The notes under the pieces are model-generated. The model ran no database searches. It was not told the origin of the DNA and saw nothing but the letters and a program-made list of their open reading frames with translations. DNA of 64,000 bases from Chloroflexi bacterium HGW-Chloroflexi-3 (GTDB taxonomy: Bacteria > Chloroflexota > Anaerolineae > Anaerolineales > Anaerolineaceae). This document shows, piece after piece, positions 16,038-25,094 of the stretch. The translations under genes were made by a program, and so were the position numbers. Location of the stretch: positions 124,001 to 188,000 of the forward strand of contig PHBX01000009.1 of assembly GCA_002842045.1 (NCBI GenBank), written 5' to 3'. Within the stretch, counting starts at the first letter, position 1. Each line of letters opens with the position of its first letter.

Positions 16038-17273
16038 TTACTCATGTCTTAATGCGACAATCGGATCTAATTTAGCTGCCTTATTAGCAGGCAAATAACC
16101 AAATAAGATACCAACTGCAGCAGCTGAACCAAAAGCTAAAACAATCGAAATTGGGTCAACTACAGTAGGCATATCTCCAAACCGGGAGAACACCCATGAC
16201 CCAGAAATTCCAAATATAATCCCAGTTAATCCACCAACCAGGGAAAGGATCAGCGCTTCTGTTAAGAATTGGCTTTGAATATCCTGAGGTGTTGCTCCCA
16301 CCGCTTGACGAATACCAATTTCCCTTGTTCTTTCGGTTACACTCACCAACATAATATTCATAATCCCGATACCACCCACGATCAGTGATACACCAGCTAC
16401 CCACGCCAATAAAATTCGGAAAGATTCGGTTGTCGCCGATTGGGTCTGAATAATATCCTGCTGGGTACTGATCTGAAAATCTGGTGATTCCAGGGGCACA
16501 TCATGCAATTTGGATAATAGCAAATTGATCTGCAGGATGACATCATCGATATTTTCCTTGTCATCCACCGTCACATAAATCATACGCACCCGATCACCTG
16601 CAATACGGGAGAATTGGGAGTTCATTAACTTATCGAATACCAGCGTGATGGGAACATAAACCCTGGCATCATAATCCACCCCGGAAACCAGGCCTTTTTC
16701 CTCAAAGACACCCACTACTGTCAATTTGAGTGTTCCGACGCTAATTTTCTGACCGATTGGATATGTATCCCCAAATAATTCTTTGGCAATGGTTGCTCCT
16801 AAGATGGCCGTTCTGGTGCTGCGTTCTAGCTCCTGATCATTTAAAAAACGACCTTCTTCTACTTCAATTTCACGCACTTTTGTAAAATCTGGTGTGGTTC
16901 CTAAAATGGATACATCTTCCAGAACAATATTCCCATACTTAATTGTTTGCGTGGTCGTTTGTTCTACCGCTACACCGGCCACATGCGGCACACTGTTCGC
17001 AATGGCATCCGCATCGGAGTACACCAAACCGCCTGAGGAAGTAGCCATACCACCGCCAGCGCCGCCCTGACTGAAGCTGCTCATCACGAACACCAGGTTA
17101 GCCCCCAGACTATTAATCTGGTTAGCGATGGCTGTTTCTGTTCCGGAACTGACGGCAATCATAATGATCACTGCCGCCACACCAATGATGATCCCCAACA
17201 TGGTCAGCATGGACCGTAACTTATTCGAAGTAAGAGATCTCGAAGCGACTTTAATAACATCTATAATCTTCAT
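16038..17273 (-). CDS. MacB-type ABC exporter permease (FtsX superfamily)
   Basis: 411 residues: TM helix 1 near 20-42 ('LRSMLTMLGIIIGVAAVIIM'), a large extracytoplasmic MacB_PCD domain (about 45-280), then three TM helices around 'LLAWVAGVSLIVGGIGIMNI', 'GIRQAVGATPQDIQSQFLTE' (the FtsX coupling region) and the C-terminus. The ATPase is encoded separately (preceding gene, 6-base gap), as usual in monoderm-type MacAB systems. Probably exports peptides, antibiotics or lipoproteins using mechanotransmission; the substrate is unknown. Confidence 0.92.
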   Translation of the reverse strand: MKIIDVIKVASRSLTSNKLRSMLTMLGIIIGVAAVIIMIAVSSGTETAIANQINSLGANLVFVMSSFSQGGAGGGMATSSGGLVYSDADAIANSVPHVAGVAVEQTTTQTIKYGNIVLEDVSILGTTPDFTKVREIEVEEGRFLNDQELERSTRTAILGATIAKELFGDTYPIGQKISVGTLKLTVVGVFEEKGLVSGVDYDARVYVPITLVFDKLMNSQFSRIAGDRVRMIYVTVDDKENIDDVILQINLLLSKLHDVPLESPDFQISTQQDIIQTQSATTESFRILLAWVAGVSLIVGGIGIMNIMLVSVTERTREIGIRQAVGATPQDIQSQFLTEALILSLVGGLTGIIFGISGSWVFSRFGDMPTVVDPISIVLAFGSAAAVGILFGYLPANKAAKLDPIVALRHE

Positions 17274-17279
17274 TTGCTC

Positions 17280-17987
17280 TCACATTCTCCCGTTCTTATT
17301 ATCCAGTTCAACCAGACCATCCCTTACCGCAATGATCCGTTGGGTTTGTTCAGCAATATCATGTTCATGGGTTACCATCACGATTGTTCTTCCTGATTGA
17401 TGTAAATTGTGCAAAATATCCATAATTTCGTTGGCAGATTTTGAGTCGAGATTTCCTGTCGGTTCATCCGCCAGAACCAGTACCGGATCGTTAATGAGCG
17501 CCCGGGCAATCGCCACGCGTTGTTGTTGCCCGCCTGAGAGCTCTTTTGGTTGATGATGAATTCGGTCACCCAGGCCAACAATACCCAACAATTCTTCTGC
17601 CTTTTCTGTCATTTCTACCTGATTTCCAGCGGCTGCTTTGTTGTACATCATTGGCAGAGTCACATTTTCCACTGCACTCATTCTGGGCAATAAATTATAA
17701 GATTGAAAGATAAATCCCAGTTTTTCATTGCGAATATGGGCTAATTGTGCCCGATTCAACTTACTGACGTCCTGATCATCGAGGTAGTATTGGCCATCGG
17801 TTGGTGAATCCAGGCATCCCAGAATATTCATCAGGGTACTCTTACCGGAGCCGGAAGGACCCATGATCGCTACAAACTCACCTTCCTGAATGGTGATCGA
17901 TACCCCATTCAAAGCTGGTACTTCGACCTCACCCATTTGATAGATCTTTTTCAGTTGATCTGTCCTGATAATCACAGAATCTGTCAT
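17280..17987 (-). CDS. MacB/LolD-type ABC exporter ATPase
   Basis: 235 residues with Walker [11 protein letters not shown]-loop '[18 protein letters not shown]', signature LSGGQQQRV, Walker [15 protein letters not shown] and H-loop 'VMVTHEHD'. All catalytic motifs intact. Its start overlaps the adaptor-protein stop by four bases and the permease follows after 6 bases, giving a standard adaptor-ATPase-permease exporter operon. Confidence 0.94.
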   Translation of the reverse strand: MTDSVIIRTDQLKKIYQMGEVEVPALNGVSITIQEGEFVAIMGPSGSGKSTLMNILGCLDSPTDGQYYLDDQDVSKLNRAQLAHIRNEKLGFIFQSYNLLPRMSAVENVTLPMMYNKAAAGNQVEMTEKAEELLGIVGLGDRIHHQPKELSGGQQQRVAIARALINDPVLVLADEPTGNLDSKSANEIMDILHNLHQSGRTIVMVTHEHDIAEQTQRIIAVRDGLVELDNKNGRM

Positions 17988-19402
17988 TGAACGGTCTCCA
18001 CAATGCCTGTAGTAACTTCTTCACCGACCTTCAAGCCAGAAAGGATTTCAGCGGAAGTGAAATCTGTCAAGCCAACTTCCACCATGCGTAATGTAGGGGT
18101 ACCATTCTCCACCACAAATACAGCGTATCTACCATCACCTAAAGGTCGCAATGCTTCAATGGGGACAAGTAGCGTATTTTCTGACCTGCCGCCGATGACA
18201 TCAACAGAAGCATTTAACCACAGTGGCAAATTAAATGGTTTGCCAAACGAGGTAGGATCTAATTCAACCAATCCATGGGCGTAAACTACATTCCCGTTTT
18301 TAACTAACTCTGGCGTAATAGAAATTACTTTTCCCGTAAAAATACTGGTATCAAAGGCATCAAAAATAACCTCAGCCTCATAACCAACCACAAGTTGATC
18401 CAGATCGGTTTCATCCAGATAAACCTCAAGAATGGGTCTGGATAAATCAGCAATCCGGATGATATTAGTATTGTTTCCAATCGTCTGGCCAGGCACGGCA
18501 CTAATATCCATGATGGTACCTGTGATCGGGGCTATCAGGGTTAATCCATTAATATTATCTTCAGCAATTTTTAATTTTGCTTCCGCCTGCCCAACTTTTG
18601 CTTGATAGAGCTCGATATCCTGGGGATTTACACCAGCTTGAAGCGTGTCCATCTCTTCTTTCCATCGGATCACTTCGTTTTCCTTGATCTTTATTTTCGC
18701 ATCCATCAACGCTATTTCTTCCAGGCTGGGATAGGTTAAACAATATTGCCAACTGGCTAAGGCAGTATTAACTTTAGTCTGAGCACTGGCTATATCTGCT
18801 TCTGCCTGGAGTCTCTCAGGATCACTCAGATCTCTGGTTGCATATAACAGGTTAAATTTGTCCTGTAGACGTCCTAAAATTTCCAGTGCCGTGTTGTAAT
18901 CAGCCTCATACTGAAGAACATACTCATCACCACAGCGTCTGTAATTTAAGCTGGCACGATCCGTTAATAGATCTTCAAGCTCTGATTGTGCCTGCAGATA
19001 ATTTACTGAAGCACTGGCAAGATCAACATCCAGATTGTCAACAAGATTCTTATAATTTTCTTGTTCATTAATCAAATTAATTTGTTGAGTAAGCAGATCG
19101 AGGGTTAGTTGTGGATCCATTTCTAATTTTGCTAACATTTCCCCTTTTTGGACCACATCCCCTTCTTTAACATAGATCTCATCGATCACACCAGCCGTCG
19201 TGAATCCAATCTGTATATCTGCTTGCGTGACGACAGCCCCCACACCTGATGCGGTGATAATGATATCCCCACGGCGCACCTTGCTGGTCTTCAAGCTTTC
19301 TTTAACTGGCTCTTCTGCAATTTGCGCCTGTCCTTGATAGTAAAAAAAGGCTGCAGCACCGAGAATTAATACAATCCCAATCACCCATAAATAACGCTTC
19401 AT
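17984..19402 (-). CDS. Membrane-fusion/HlyD-type adaptor of the MacAB exporter
   Basis: 472 residues: N-terminal anchor helix ('YLWVIGIVLILGAAAFFYY'), a lipoyl half-motif ('TASGVGAVVTQADIQIGFTT'), a long coiled-coil hairpin (about 95-270) and the second lipoyl half ('LTLIAPITGTIMDISAVPGQ'), then beta-barrel and membrane-proximal domains. It would link the MacB-type permease to extracytoplasmic steps. The two Cys in the coiled-coil ('YRRCGDEYV', 'SWQYCLTYP') are unusual and could form a disulphide. First gene of the exporter operon, with 11-nt direct repeats 45-88 bases upstream. Confidence 0.9.
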   Translation of the reverse strand: MKRYLWVIGIVLILGAAAFFYYQGQAQIAEEPVKESLKTSKVRRGDIIITASGVGAVVTQADIQIGFTTAGVIDEIYVKEGDVVQKGEMLAKLEMDPQLTLDLLTQQINLINEQENYKNLVDNLDVDLASASVNYLQAQSELEDLLTDRASLNYRRCGDEYVLQYEADYNTALEILGRLQDKFNLLYATRDLSDPERLQAEADIASAQTKVNTALASWQYCLTYPSLEEIALMDAKIKIKENEVIRWKEEMDTLQAGVNPQDIELYQAKVGQAEAKLKIAEDNINGLTLIAPITGTIMDISAVPGQTIGNNTNIIRIADLSRPILEVYLDETDLDQLVVGYEAEVIFDAFDTSIFTGKVISITPELVKNGNVVYAHGLVELDPTSFGKPFNLPLWLNASVDVIGGRSENTLLVPIEALRPLGDGRYAVFVVENGTPTLRMVEVGLTDFTSAEILSGLKVGEEVTTGIVETVQ

Positions 19403-19446
19403 AACAAACTCCTCATTCCCAGATTTTAGTTTCTTGATTGTAGCGG

Positions 19447-19490
19447 GAAGATGTTTAGAAATTATTAAGAAGTTGTGAAGTTTTTGTGAG
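19447..19490 (-). promoter_or_regulatory. 11-nt direct repeats upstream of the exporter operon
   Basis: On the minus strand: TTCACAACTTC, TTAATAATTTC, TAAACATCTTC in tandem (19479-19447), with a fourth weaker unit to 19490. The same core, TGTTTAGAAATTRTTAAGA in plus orientation, occurs at 15201-15219. Best candidate binding site of the OmpR-type regulator encoded at 13545-14240. Confidence 0.65.
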
Positions 19491-19514
19491 TATTTTCAAT
19501 ATTATGAATTAAGA

Positions 19515-19553
19515 GAACAAACCTTTTCATCAACCGTTAGAAAAGGCTTGTTC
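19515..19553 (-). terminator. Hairpin downstream of the RHH gene
   Basis: GAACAA.CCTTTTC (19515-19528) pairs with GAAAAGG.TTGTTC (19540-19553), one internal mismatch. It separates the RHH-protein gene from the exporter promoter. Confidence 0.6.
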
Positions 19554-19580
19554 AAATCAAATATTCTCGGTTAAATCCAA

Positions 19581-19970
19581 TTATTCAGGTTTTTGTGTTT
19601 TTACAGTTTCTCTCAGTTTCTCCCGAAGAATGCTGATTTGCTGTGTTACTTCGCCAATTTTATGAAATAAGTGTTGGTTTGCACCCACCCCTTCGTTGAT
19701 CAACCAGGCGGCTGCTTCAGAACGGCTTTTGACGACATCTGCTTCCACCAACATATCCAGATAACTCAACGCTTCATCATTAATACGTACCATCACCACA
19801 TTTCCACGCCCCTGCAATGCATCACCAAGTGCTTGTCCGATATTTTCAACCTGCTTCCAGGCGTTTTTGATTCCAGGCTCATGTGTTTTAGAGCTGGCAG
19901 TGGGAGGTGTTTGTGTGGTTTCTCCAGTCGGTTCACTGGTATTTTGTTTCACGTTATTTTCTTCCATCAT
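19581..19970 (-). CDS. Small protein with a ribbon-helix-helix-like segment
   Basis: 129 residues. The N-terminal half is polar and low-complexity. Residues about 58-95 ('VMVRINDEALSYLDMLVEAD' then 'KSRSEAAAWLINEGV') have the strand-helix-helix pattern of MetJ/Arc/CopG DNA-binding proteins, followed by a coiled-coil-like tail ('IGEVTQQISILREKLRETV'). It may be a small transcription regulator or nucleoid-type protein. Monocistronic. No target site can be named. Confidence 0.7.
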   Translation of the reverse strand: MMEENNVKQNTSEPTGETTQTPPTASSKTHEPGIKNAWKQVENIGQALGDALQGRGNVVMVRINDEALSYLDMLVEADVVKSRSEAAAWLINEGVGANQHLFHKIGEVTQQISILREKLRETVKTQKPE

Positions 19971-20167
19971 TACCTTTTTTTTGTGTAATTCTATTACATG
20001 TAATTTTATATCATATAATTGTATTTGTCAAATATTAAATTACAAAGAATTAATGCTGGGTTATTCAGTGGGGATGACATTTTATTCGATTATCTCTTAC
20101 GATATATACCATGGAAAAAAATGGATTTTGTTATACTTGAAACAATCATGGGATTAGTAATGGAATA

Positions 20168-20284
20168 ATGATGGATATACATAACCTGGCAAAGCGATTA
20201 CAACGCATTGAGCATTTCAATAATATCCCCCTGGAAGAAGTAGAGAGAATCATTCTGGCAGGGATAATTAATGAGAATCTTTGA
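20168..20284 (+). CDS. Possible 38-residue ORF resembling a CRP N-terminal helix
   Basis: ATG 20168 to TGA 20282, product MMDIHNLAKRLQRIEHFNNI followed by 'PLEEVERIILAGIINENL'. The pattern resembles the N-terminal 'LxxIPLFxxLSxEELExI' helix of cyclic-nucleotide-binding regulators, so it may be a truncated remnant. Convergent with the YYY gene, two bases apart. No clear ribosome site. Low support. Confidence 0.3.
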   Translation: MMDIHNLAKRLQRIEHFNNIPLEEVERIILAGIINENL

Positions 20285-20286
20285 CC

Positions 20287-22854
20287 TTAGCGCTGATAAA
20301 TTATAAAATCACCGTACTCAAACACCCGCTGCATATGCTGATCAAATTTGGATTGCTGAACACCCCCATACCATTCACGTTCTAACGGGCTGAATACCAC
20401 ATAAGTAATGTCATATCGATCGAGTAATTGTTCGGTGATAGCCCAATCTCGTTCTGTGTAAATCATGCGAATATCATTTTCGCGGGCTGCTACAGAAACA
20501 AAATCATTTCCACGCCATTGAGCTTCATGGTTGACCCAACCCATCACAGTGGGAAAGCCAGTCATCATCGAAACTCTCGAGGATCGTCCTTCTACCCAAT
20601 AAGCACCCTTCGTTCCTTCGAGCACCACTGCTGATTCCTCAACATTTGTGTTGAACCATTGAATCAACGCCCAATCATCCGGATGATAAAACGAATAGAA
20701 AGCCAGCCCATCCAGCGTTGGCTGCCGCACTCCACCAGTTTCGACAGAATTGCGTATGCCAGCCGTCGTGGATTGGATCGTCCCGATGGTGTAAACTGCT
20801 CCGGTCAAAAAACCTGCAACCATGAACACCAATGCGATTACCTTGCCCCATCCCTGTACCCGTTTCATCAGATACCAGAATCCAAAACTGGCACCTATAG
20901 ACCATAAAATCCAGATCTGGAAATAAAATTTGAACAGGGTATTCATGCGCCAGCCAAAATTATCCCGCAGGTACACAAACTCCGGCCCCAGTAACAGCAA
21001 AGTGCCGGTGACAACCAATGCAAAAACAAACAGAATGCTTTCTGACCCTTGTTTTCGCAGACCCCACAAAATAGCAATGCTACCAGCCATCAGGAGTGAA
21101 CCCAGCAGGAGTGTGCCACCTTCCACCACACGCCTGATCAACAACCAGCCCAGTGCTTCATCGATCGAAAATGGAGAAATAGCGCTATTTACGAGATTAG
21201 CCGTTTCAGAACTGGACAACATAAGAATTACCAGCAAAACGTTGATGAAGACCATCATCACCAGAAATCCAACGGTGATTTTCAAACCCGTTCTAAAATC
21301 CGCTTCTTTTTTATATTTTCGGAGGACTGCCAGCATCAAGCAAACCACACCGATCAATAGTGGTCCAAACATCACAAACAACTGGCGAAATTTGGTTGGG
21401 TAAATGACATTGGGGATGATGCCGCCTGCCTGGGATTGAAGTGTAATCAGAAAAGGGACATACAACAACACGCTGACCAACACGACCCAACCCATAGGGC
21501 GCAGAAACATGATCAGGCTTTTCCAATCCCAACCTTCTTCTTGTTGGAAGAAGTACGCCAGGTTTCCACTCAACAAGAACAGAAATACGTAAAAGGGGAA
21601 ATCCCAGGTGTTCAAAAAGATCAAACTTCCCAGAATGATCGCCGAAATACCTGTTCGTTGCCAGGTGATCGCAGATGGTGGATATTTCGCTTTTCTGAGA
21701 TGCATATCCAGAAGCCACTCAAAACTCATCAGGATTACCAGCAACACAAATGGCAATCCCAAAACATGTGGATGTAAATCTGCCAGTAAAAATGAAAAAG
21801 CTGGAAACTCATCAATCGCTTCGGGGTCATAACCCATCAGGTTTCGGTCATGGATTGTGCGTGAAGCAAAAAACCAATTTCCCTGTTGAATACCTTGAAA
21901 GGGCACATCCCGCCTTGGAATAGAGCCCAATTGTTTCAGATCCATCCATTCCCAAAAGTTAATACTGCCAGAAACAACCTTCGGTGAGATTACTGTCTGG
22001 GTCTCAGAATTGAATCTACCAACCTGAAACCAGACCGCCGGTACATTTGCTTCCGCGAACACATGATGCGAATGGAATACATCCAGAATGCCATAAAAAT
22101 TCCCCACCACCAGAAGCACTATCGGTGCAGTCAAGGAAACAGGCACCCAACGCAACAGAACTGAATTTCCATCTGGTTTAGGTTCATACATTCTGGCAAT
22201 CAGATTTAGCAAAACACCGAATGCTGCTGTGAAGGTTAAGGCAAAAATCAAGGCAATTGCCAGATTAAAAGCAATACCCGCCGGGGTAGAGGTCAGCATA
22301 CTGATGAATGCCACCATCACATAACCAAAATAATAATAACTGATACTGAACCCTGCCAACCAGGCATCCTGTGGTGGAAATGTCGGACTTCTTAAAATGG
22401 AGTTGATAAACATCAACTCCATAGGTTTTTCGGTGCCGAAAATGTCCGGGTTATAAGAACGCAACCATGCCATCCCCATGAATGCCAGTAGAAACACAAC
22501 CTCAGCAACCAGAACCATCCCAAGATTTTGTAAGATCCATTTCCGTAAGTTAGTAAAACCATATTGATGGATCGACCACAACCCAAATACGGACAGAAAC
22601 ACGATTGCTGTCCAGACGCCACCGGGCGTGTTTTGGGATAAACCCAAACTATTCATAAACCAGTGGATGAAACTGACCAATAACAATCCCAGAATTTTTG
22701 TAATAGTTACACCCCGGTCGGGGATTCGGCGGAAAAAGTTAAATGTCAGTGGAAAAACCAGCCATCCAATTAAGACAATAATAAAATACCAGGAGAGAAA
22801 AAATGCCAGGTCAGAATTCATAGTGGTATTATAGTGAAAATTTCGAAAATTCAC
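20287..22854 (-). CDS. DUF2298 (YYY) polytopic membrane protein, putative glycosyltransferase
   Basis: 855 residues with roughly 15-20 transmembrane segments. The family name-giving 'SISYYYFGYVMVAF' and the flanking 'AWLAGF' and 'FPAFSFLLADLHPHVLGLPF' blocks are present. The C-terminal extracytoplasmic portion carries 'VLEGTKGAYWVEGRSSRVSM'. Members are typical of Chloroflexi and archaea and are thought to be GT-C-like glycosyltransferases of the cell surface; no activity is proven from sequence. The start is uncertain: GTG 22854 is used here, ATG 22821 is possible, and neither has a good ribosome site. Confidence 0.85.
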   Translation of the reverse strand: MNFRNFHYNTTMNSDLAFFLSWYFIIVLIGWLVFPLTFNFFRRIPDRGVTITKILGLLLVSFIHWFMNSLGLSQNTPGGVWTAIVFLSVFGLWSIHQYGFTNLRKWILQNLGMVLVAEVVFLLAFMGMAWLRSYNPDIFGTEKPMELMFINSILRSPTFPPQDAWLAGFSISYYYFGYVMVAFISMLTSTPAGIAFNLAIALIFALTFTAAFGVLLNLIARMYEPKPDGNSVLLRWVPVSLTAPIVLLVVGNFYGILDVFHSHHVFAEANVPAVWFQVGRFNSETQTVISPKVVSGSINFWEWMDLKQLGSIPRRDVPFQGIQQGNWFFASRTIHDRNLMGYDPEAIDEFPAFSFLLADLHPHVLGLPFVLLVILMSFEWLLDMHLRKAKYPPSAITWQRTGISAIILGSLIFLNTWDFPFYVFLFLLSGNLAYFFQQEEGWDWKSLIMFLRPMGWVVLVSVLLYVPFLITLQSQAGGIIPNVIYPTKFRQLFVMFGPLLIGVVCLMLAVLRKYKKEADFRTGLKITVGFLVMMVFINVLLVILMLSSSETANLVNSAISPFSIDEALGWLLIRRVVEGGTLLLGSLLMAGSIAILWGLRKQGSESILFVFALVVTGTLLLLGPEFVYLRDNFGWRMNTLFKFYFQIWILWSIGASFGFWYLMKRVQGWGKVIALVFMVAGFLTGAVYTIGTIQSTTAGIRNSVETGGVRQPTLDGLAFYSFYHPDDWALIQWFNTNVEESAVVLEGTKGAYWVEGRSSRVSMMTGFPTVMGWVNHEAQWRGNDFVSVAARENDIRMIYTERDWAITEQLLDRYDITYVVFSPLEREWYGGVQQSKFDQHMQRVFEYGDFIIYQR

Positions 22855-23016
22855 AGGCTTTTCAGCGTGTTTTACTTTTGAGGTTAATCTATAATCAACA
22901 AATGATTTTTCTTTATTTACCCACTATAATCAATTTATAATTCGGTAATCATCACAGAACGAAAACACACATCACTCATCCCATCCACTTCTTTGTAGCA
23001 ATTTTTGAGGTTTATT

Positions 23017-23847
23017 ATGAACGAGCATAGGTTAAAGAATTTATTAAGATCGATAGTGGATAATGATTTTGAGCCACTGGATAGCCCTAATCCCAGGGAA
23101 TTTGCCCTTCATTTTTATAAATTTCTTGGTTCGACCGATGCTGAATTAAGAGATGAATTAATCTTTTCTGTGATGGCAAATTGGATTTACAGAGGTGTGT
23201 ATACCCAGGAAGATATTTACAAAATTGCCGAAACACTGGTGCAAGATGAGTACATTTTAAATGGCATTGGCCAAAACAACGACGATTCTGTGTTTGTTCG
23301 TTCAGCCACAGCCTTGCAATTATGGGCTATTGTTGTCACCCAAAAGAAAAAGAATTTTATTCCTTTTAATGTCATTGGTACTATTTTTGAAAAAACCATT
23401 CGGCTCTTACAGGAAGAAGTTGATTATCGCACTTATGTTCCCGATAAAGGTTGGGCTAATTCCATTTCACACACCGCCAATATACTGCTGGAATTGGTGC
23501 AGCTACCAGAGATGAAGAAACCATGGATATTAATGATCCTGAACAGTATCTGTGATAAAGTCCTCCACCCTGATTTTAGATTCCCAGGGGATGAAATCGA
23601 CCACCTGGCAGCACCGGTAGCAGAGATCCTCCTTCGCGAGATTTTATTAGAAGAGGAAATTTTATCATGTTTCGAAAAATTGAAAATCCAACCACATTTT
23701 CACGGTCAGAAACCAGAAAACTTCTTTCGTCTTATCAATGTTCGCAATTTCATGCGTGCTGTTTATTTTTATTTATTGGATGTGCCAGATAAACGCAGGC
23801 AACGTGATATTGTGCTTCTAGCACTCCAGGAACTTAAACCCCGATAA
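23017..23847 (+). CDS. DUF2785-like helical protein
   Basis: 276 residues, soluble, nearly all alpha-helical. The pattern 'LRDELIFSVMANWIYRGVYT', 'DDSVFVRSATALQLWAIVVT' and 'YVPDKGWANSISHTANILLE' fits the DUF2785 family, whose role is unknown. The ATG at 23017 is chosen because GAGG lies 6 bases before it; the frame is open to a TTG at 23005. Own terminator at 23911. Confidence 0.75.
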   Translation: MNEHRLKNLLRSIVDNDFEPLDSPNPREFALHFYKFLGSTDAELRDELIFSVMANWIYRGVYTQEDIYKIAETLVQDEYILNGIGQNNDDSVFVRSATALQLWAIVVTQKKKNFIPFNVIGTIFEKTIRLLQEEVDYRTYVPDKGWANSISHTANILLELVQLPEMKKPWILMILNSICDKVLHPDFRFPGDEIDHLAAPVAEILLREILLEEEILSCFEKLKIQPHFHGQKPENFFRLINVRNFMRAVYFYLLDVPDKRRQRDIVLLALQELKPR

Positions 23848-23910
23848 ATTCTCATACCCTTAGCTATTTTCCAATTTATAGAGTTATACAGCCGAGGAAT
23901 TTCGCTGCCT

Positions 23911-23945
23911 GGACCCTGGAAAAAACTCAGGGGTCCCCTTTTTAT
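23911..23945 (+). terminator. Terminator of the DUF2785-like gene
   Basis: GGACCCTG (23911-23918) pairs with CAGGGGTCC (one bulged G), followed by CCCTTTTTATAA. It separates this gene from the azlCD promoter. Confidence 0.8.
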
Positions 23946-23974
23946 AATTCACTTAATAAATATTCATTGTCTTT

Positions 23975-24037
23975 TGATATAATCCAGCTTCATACTTGCA
24001 TTACAATCTCTAGAGAAATAAGTGATAAGAATGCAAG
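23975..24037 (+). promoter_or_regulatory. azlCD promoter (extended -10) and leader inverted repeat
   Basis: TGATATAAT (23975-23983) is an extended -10 box without a clear -35, predicting a start near 23990. The transcript would begin just before an inverted repeat, CTTGCATT (23995-24002) and AATGCAAG (24030-24037), that encloses the palindrome TCTCTAGAGA. This may be an operator or an RNA hairpin that controls the exporter. No T-box consensus is seen. Confidence 0.55.
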
Positions 24038-24064
24038 AATAGCCCTTCTCTGGATTAGCAGACA

Positions 24065-24787
24065 GTGAACAAAAATAAACGAGAAATAGCTTCAATCTTT
24101 AACAACATCAACTGGGGTACTACCCTTTCTGCTGCCATGCCGGTTGTGCTTGGATATTTACCGATTGGTTTTGCTTATGGTGTTCTGGCGATCAATGCCG
24201 GGTTATCCATTTTTCAAACTGTCTTAATGTCCATCATTGTCTATGCTGGTTCGGCTCAATTGATCGCGGTCAGTTTATTTGCCCAGGCGATCCATCCTTT
24301 ATCCATCATCGCAACCACTTTTATCGTAAATTTACGCCATATGTTGATGTCTGCGGCTCTTGCGCCACATATGCGTAATTGGAAATCAAATCAGGTAAGT
24401 TTATTCAGTTTTGAATTAACGGATGAAAGTTTTGGGGTTCATAGCCTGCGTTTTGATCGTGGGGAGAATCAACCAAAATCTACCATTCTGATCAATCTCA
24501 TTTGTCAATCCGCATGGGTATTGGGCAGTTTATTGGGAGCCGTTGCAGGAAACCTGATCCAGGATGTGCGTCCATTTGCATTGGATTACGCCCTGCCTGC
24601 CATGTTTATCGCTTTATTGATTTTACAAATCAAAAATCGGAAACACCTCATCATCGCATTGATTAGTGCAGGATTGTCCCTGACCCTCTGGCAACTGGGA
24701 GCCACCCAATGGCATGTAATCATTGCGACCATAATCGCCGCGACACTCGGCGCAGGAGTTGAAATATGGCAGAAACAACCATCCTGA
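24065..24787 (+). CDS. azlC: AzlC branched-chain amino acid exporter, large subunit
   Basis: 240 residues, GTG start. AzlC with AzlD forms a two-subunit exporter of branched-chain amino acids or analogues in the cytoplasmic membrane. Family signatures are 'VVLGYLPIGFAYGVLAINAG', 'YAGSAQLIAVSLF' and 'TTFIVNLRHMLMSAALAPH'. About seven to eight TM segments. Overlaps azlD by 22 bases. With the Ile-attenuated livKHM importer 20 kb away, the window carries both import and export for these amino acids. Confidence 0.92.
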   Translation: MNKNKREIASIFNNINWGTTLSAAMPVVLGYLPIGFAYGVLAINAGLSIFQTVLMSIIVYAGSAQLIAVSLFAQAIHPLSIIATTFIVNLRHMLMSAALAPHMRNWKSNQVSLFSFELTDESFGVHSLRFDRGENQPKSTILINLICQSAWVLGSLLGAVAGNLIQDVRPFALDYALPAMFIALLILQIKNRKHLIIALISAGLSLTLWQLGATQWHVIIATIIAATLGAGVEIWQKQPS

Positions 24788-25092
24788 TCACCCTGTTAGG
24801 TATGGCAGCGGTTACCTACCTGCCCCGTCTGATTCCTGCCTGGGTACTGCGTGAGAAACAACTACCTACTTTTTTAGTCGCCTGGTTGCGGTATGTGCCT
24901 GTATCGGTGTTGGCAGCATTGTTATTACCTTCCTTATTAATAGAAGGAGACCAAATCAACTTCTCAGTAAGCAACCTTTACCTTTGGGCTGCCATCCCGG
25001 CTGGTCTGGTTGCCTGGAAGAAAAAGAGCCTTTTTGGAACAGTAGTTGTAGGAATGTTAGTCATTGCCATCGTACGCTGGATCATCCGTTAA
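24766..25092 (+). CDS. azlD: AzlD branched-chain amino acid exporter, small subunit
   Basis: 108 residues, four hydrophobic segments, normal for AzlD. Conserved 'GMAAVTYLPRLIPAWVL' at the N-terminus and 'WLRYVPVSVLAALLLPSLL' in the middle. The start lies inside the azlC 3' end, so translation is coupled. Ends two bases before the stop of the convergent membrane-protein gene. Confidence 0.92.
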   Translation: MAETTILITLLGMAAVTYLPRLIPAWVLREKQLPTFLVAWLRYVPVSVLAALLLPSLLIEGDQINFSVSNLYLWAAIPAGLVAWKKKSLFGTVVVGMLVIAIVRWIIR

Positions 25093-25094
25093 TT

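Noticed and set aside
23911..24064. T-box leader before azlCD
   Set aside because: No T-box core sequence and the hairpin at 23911 is a terminator of the preceding gene, upstream of the predicted promoter.
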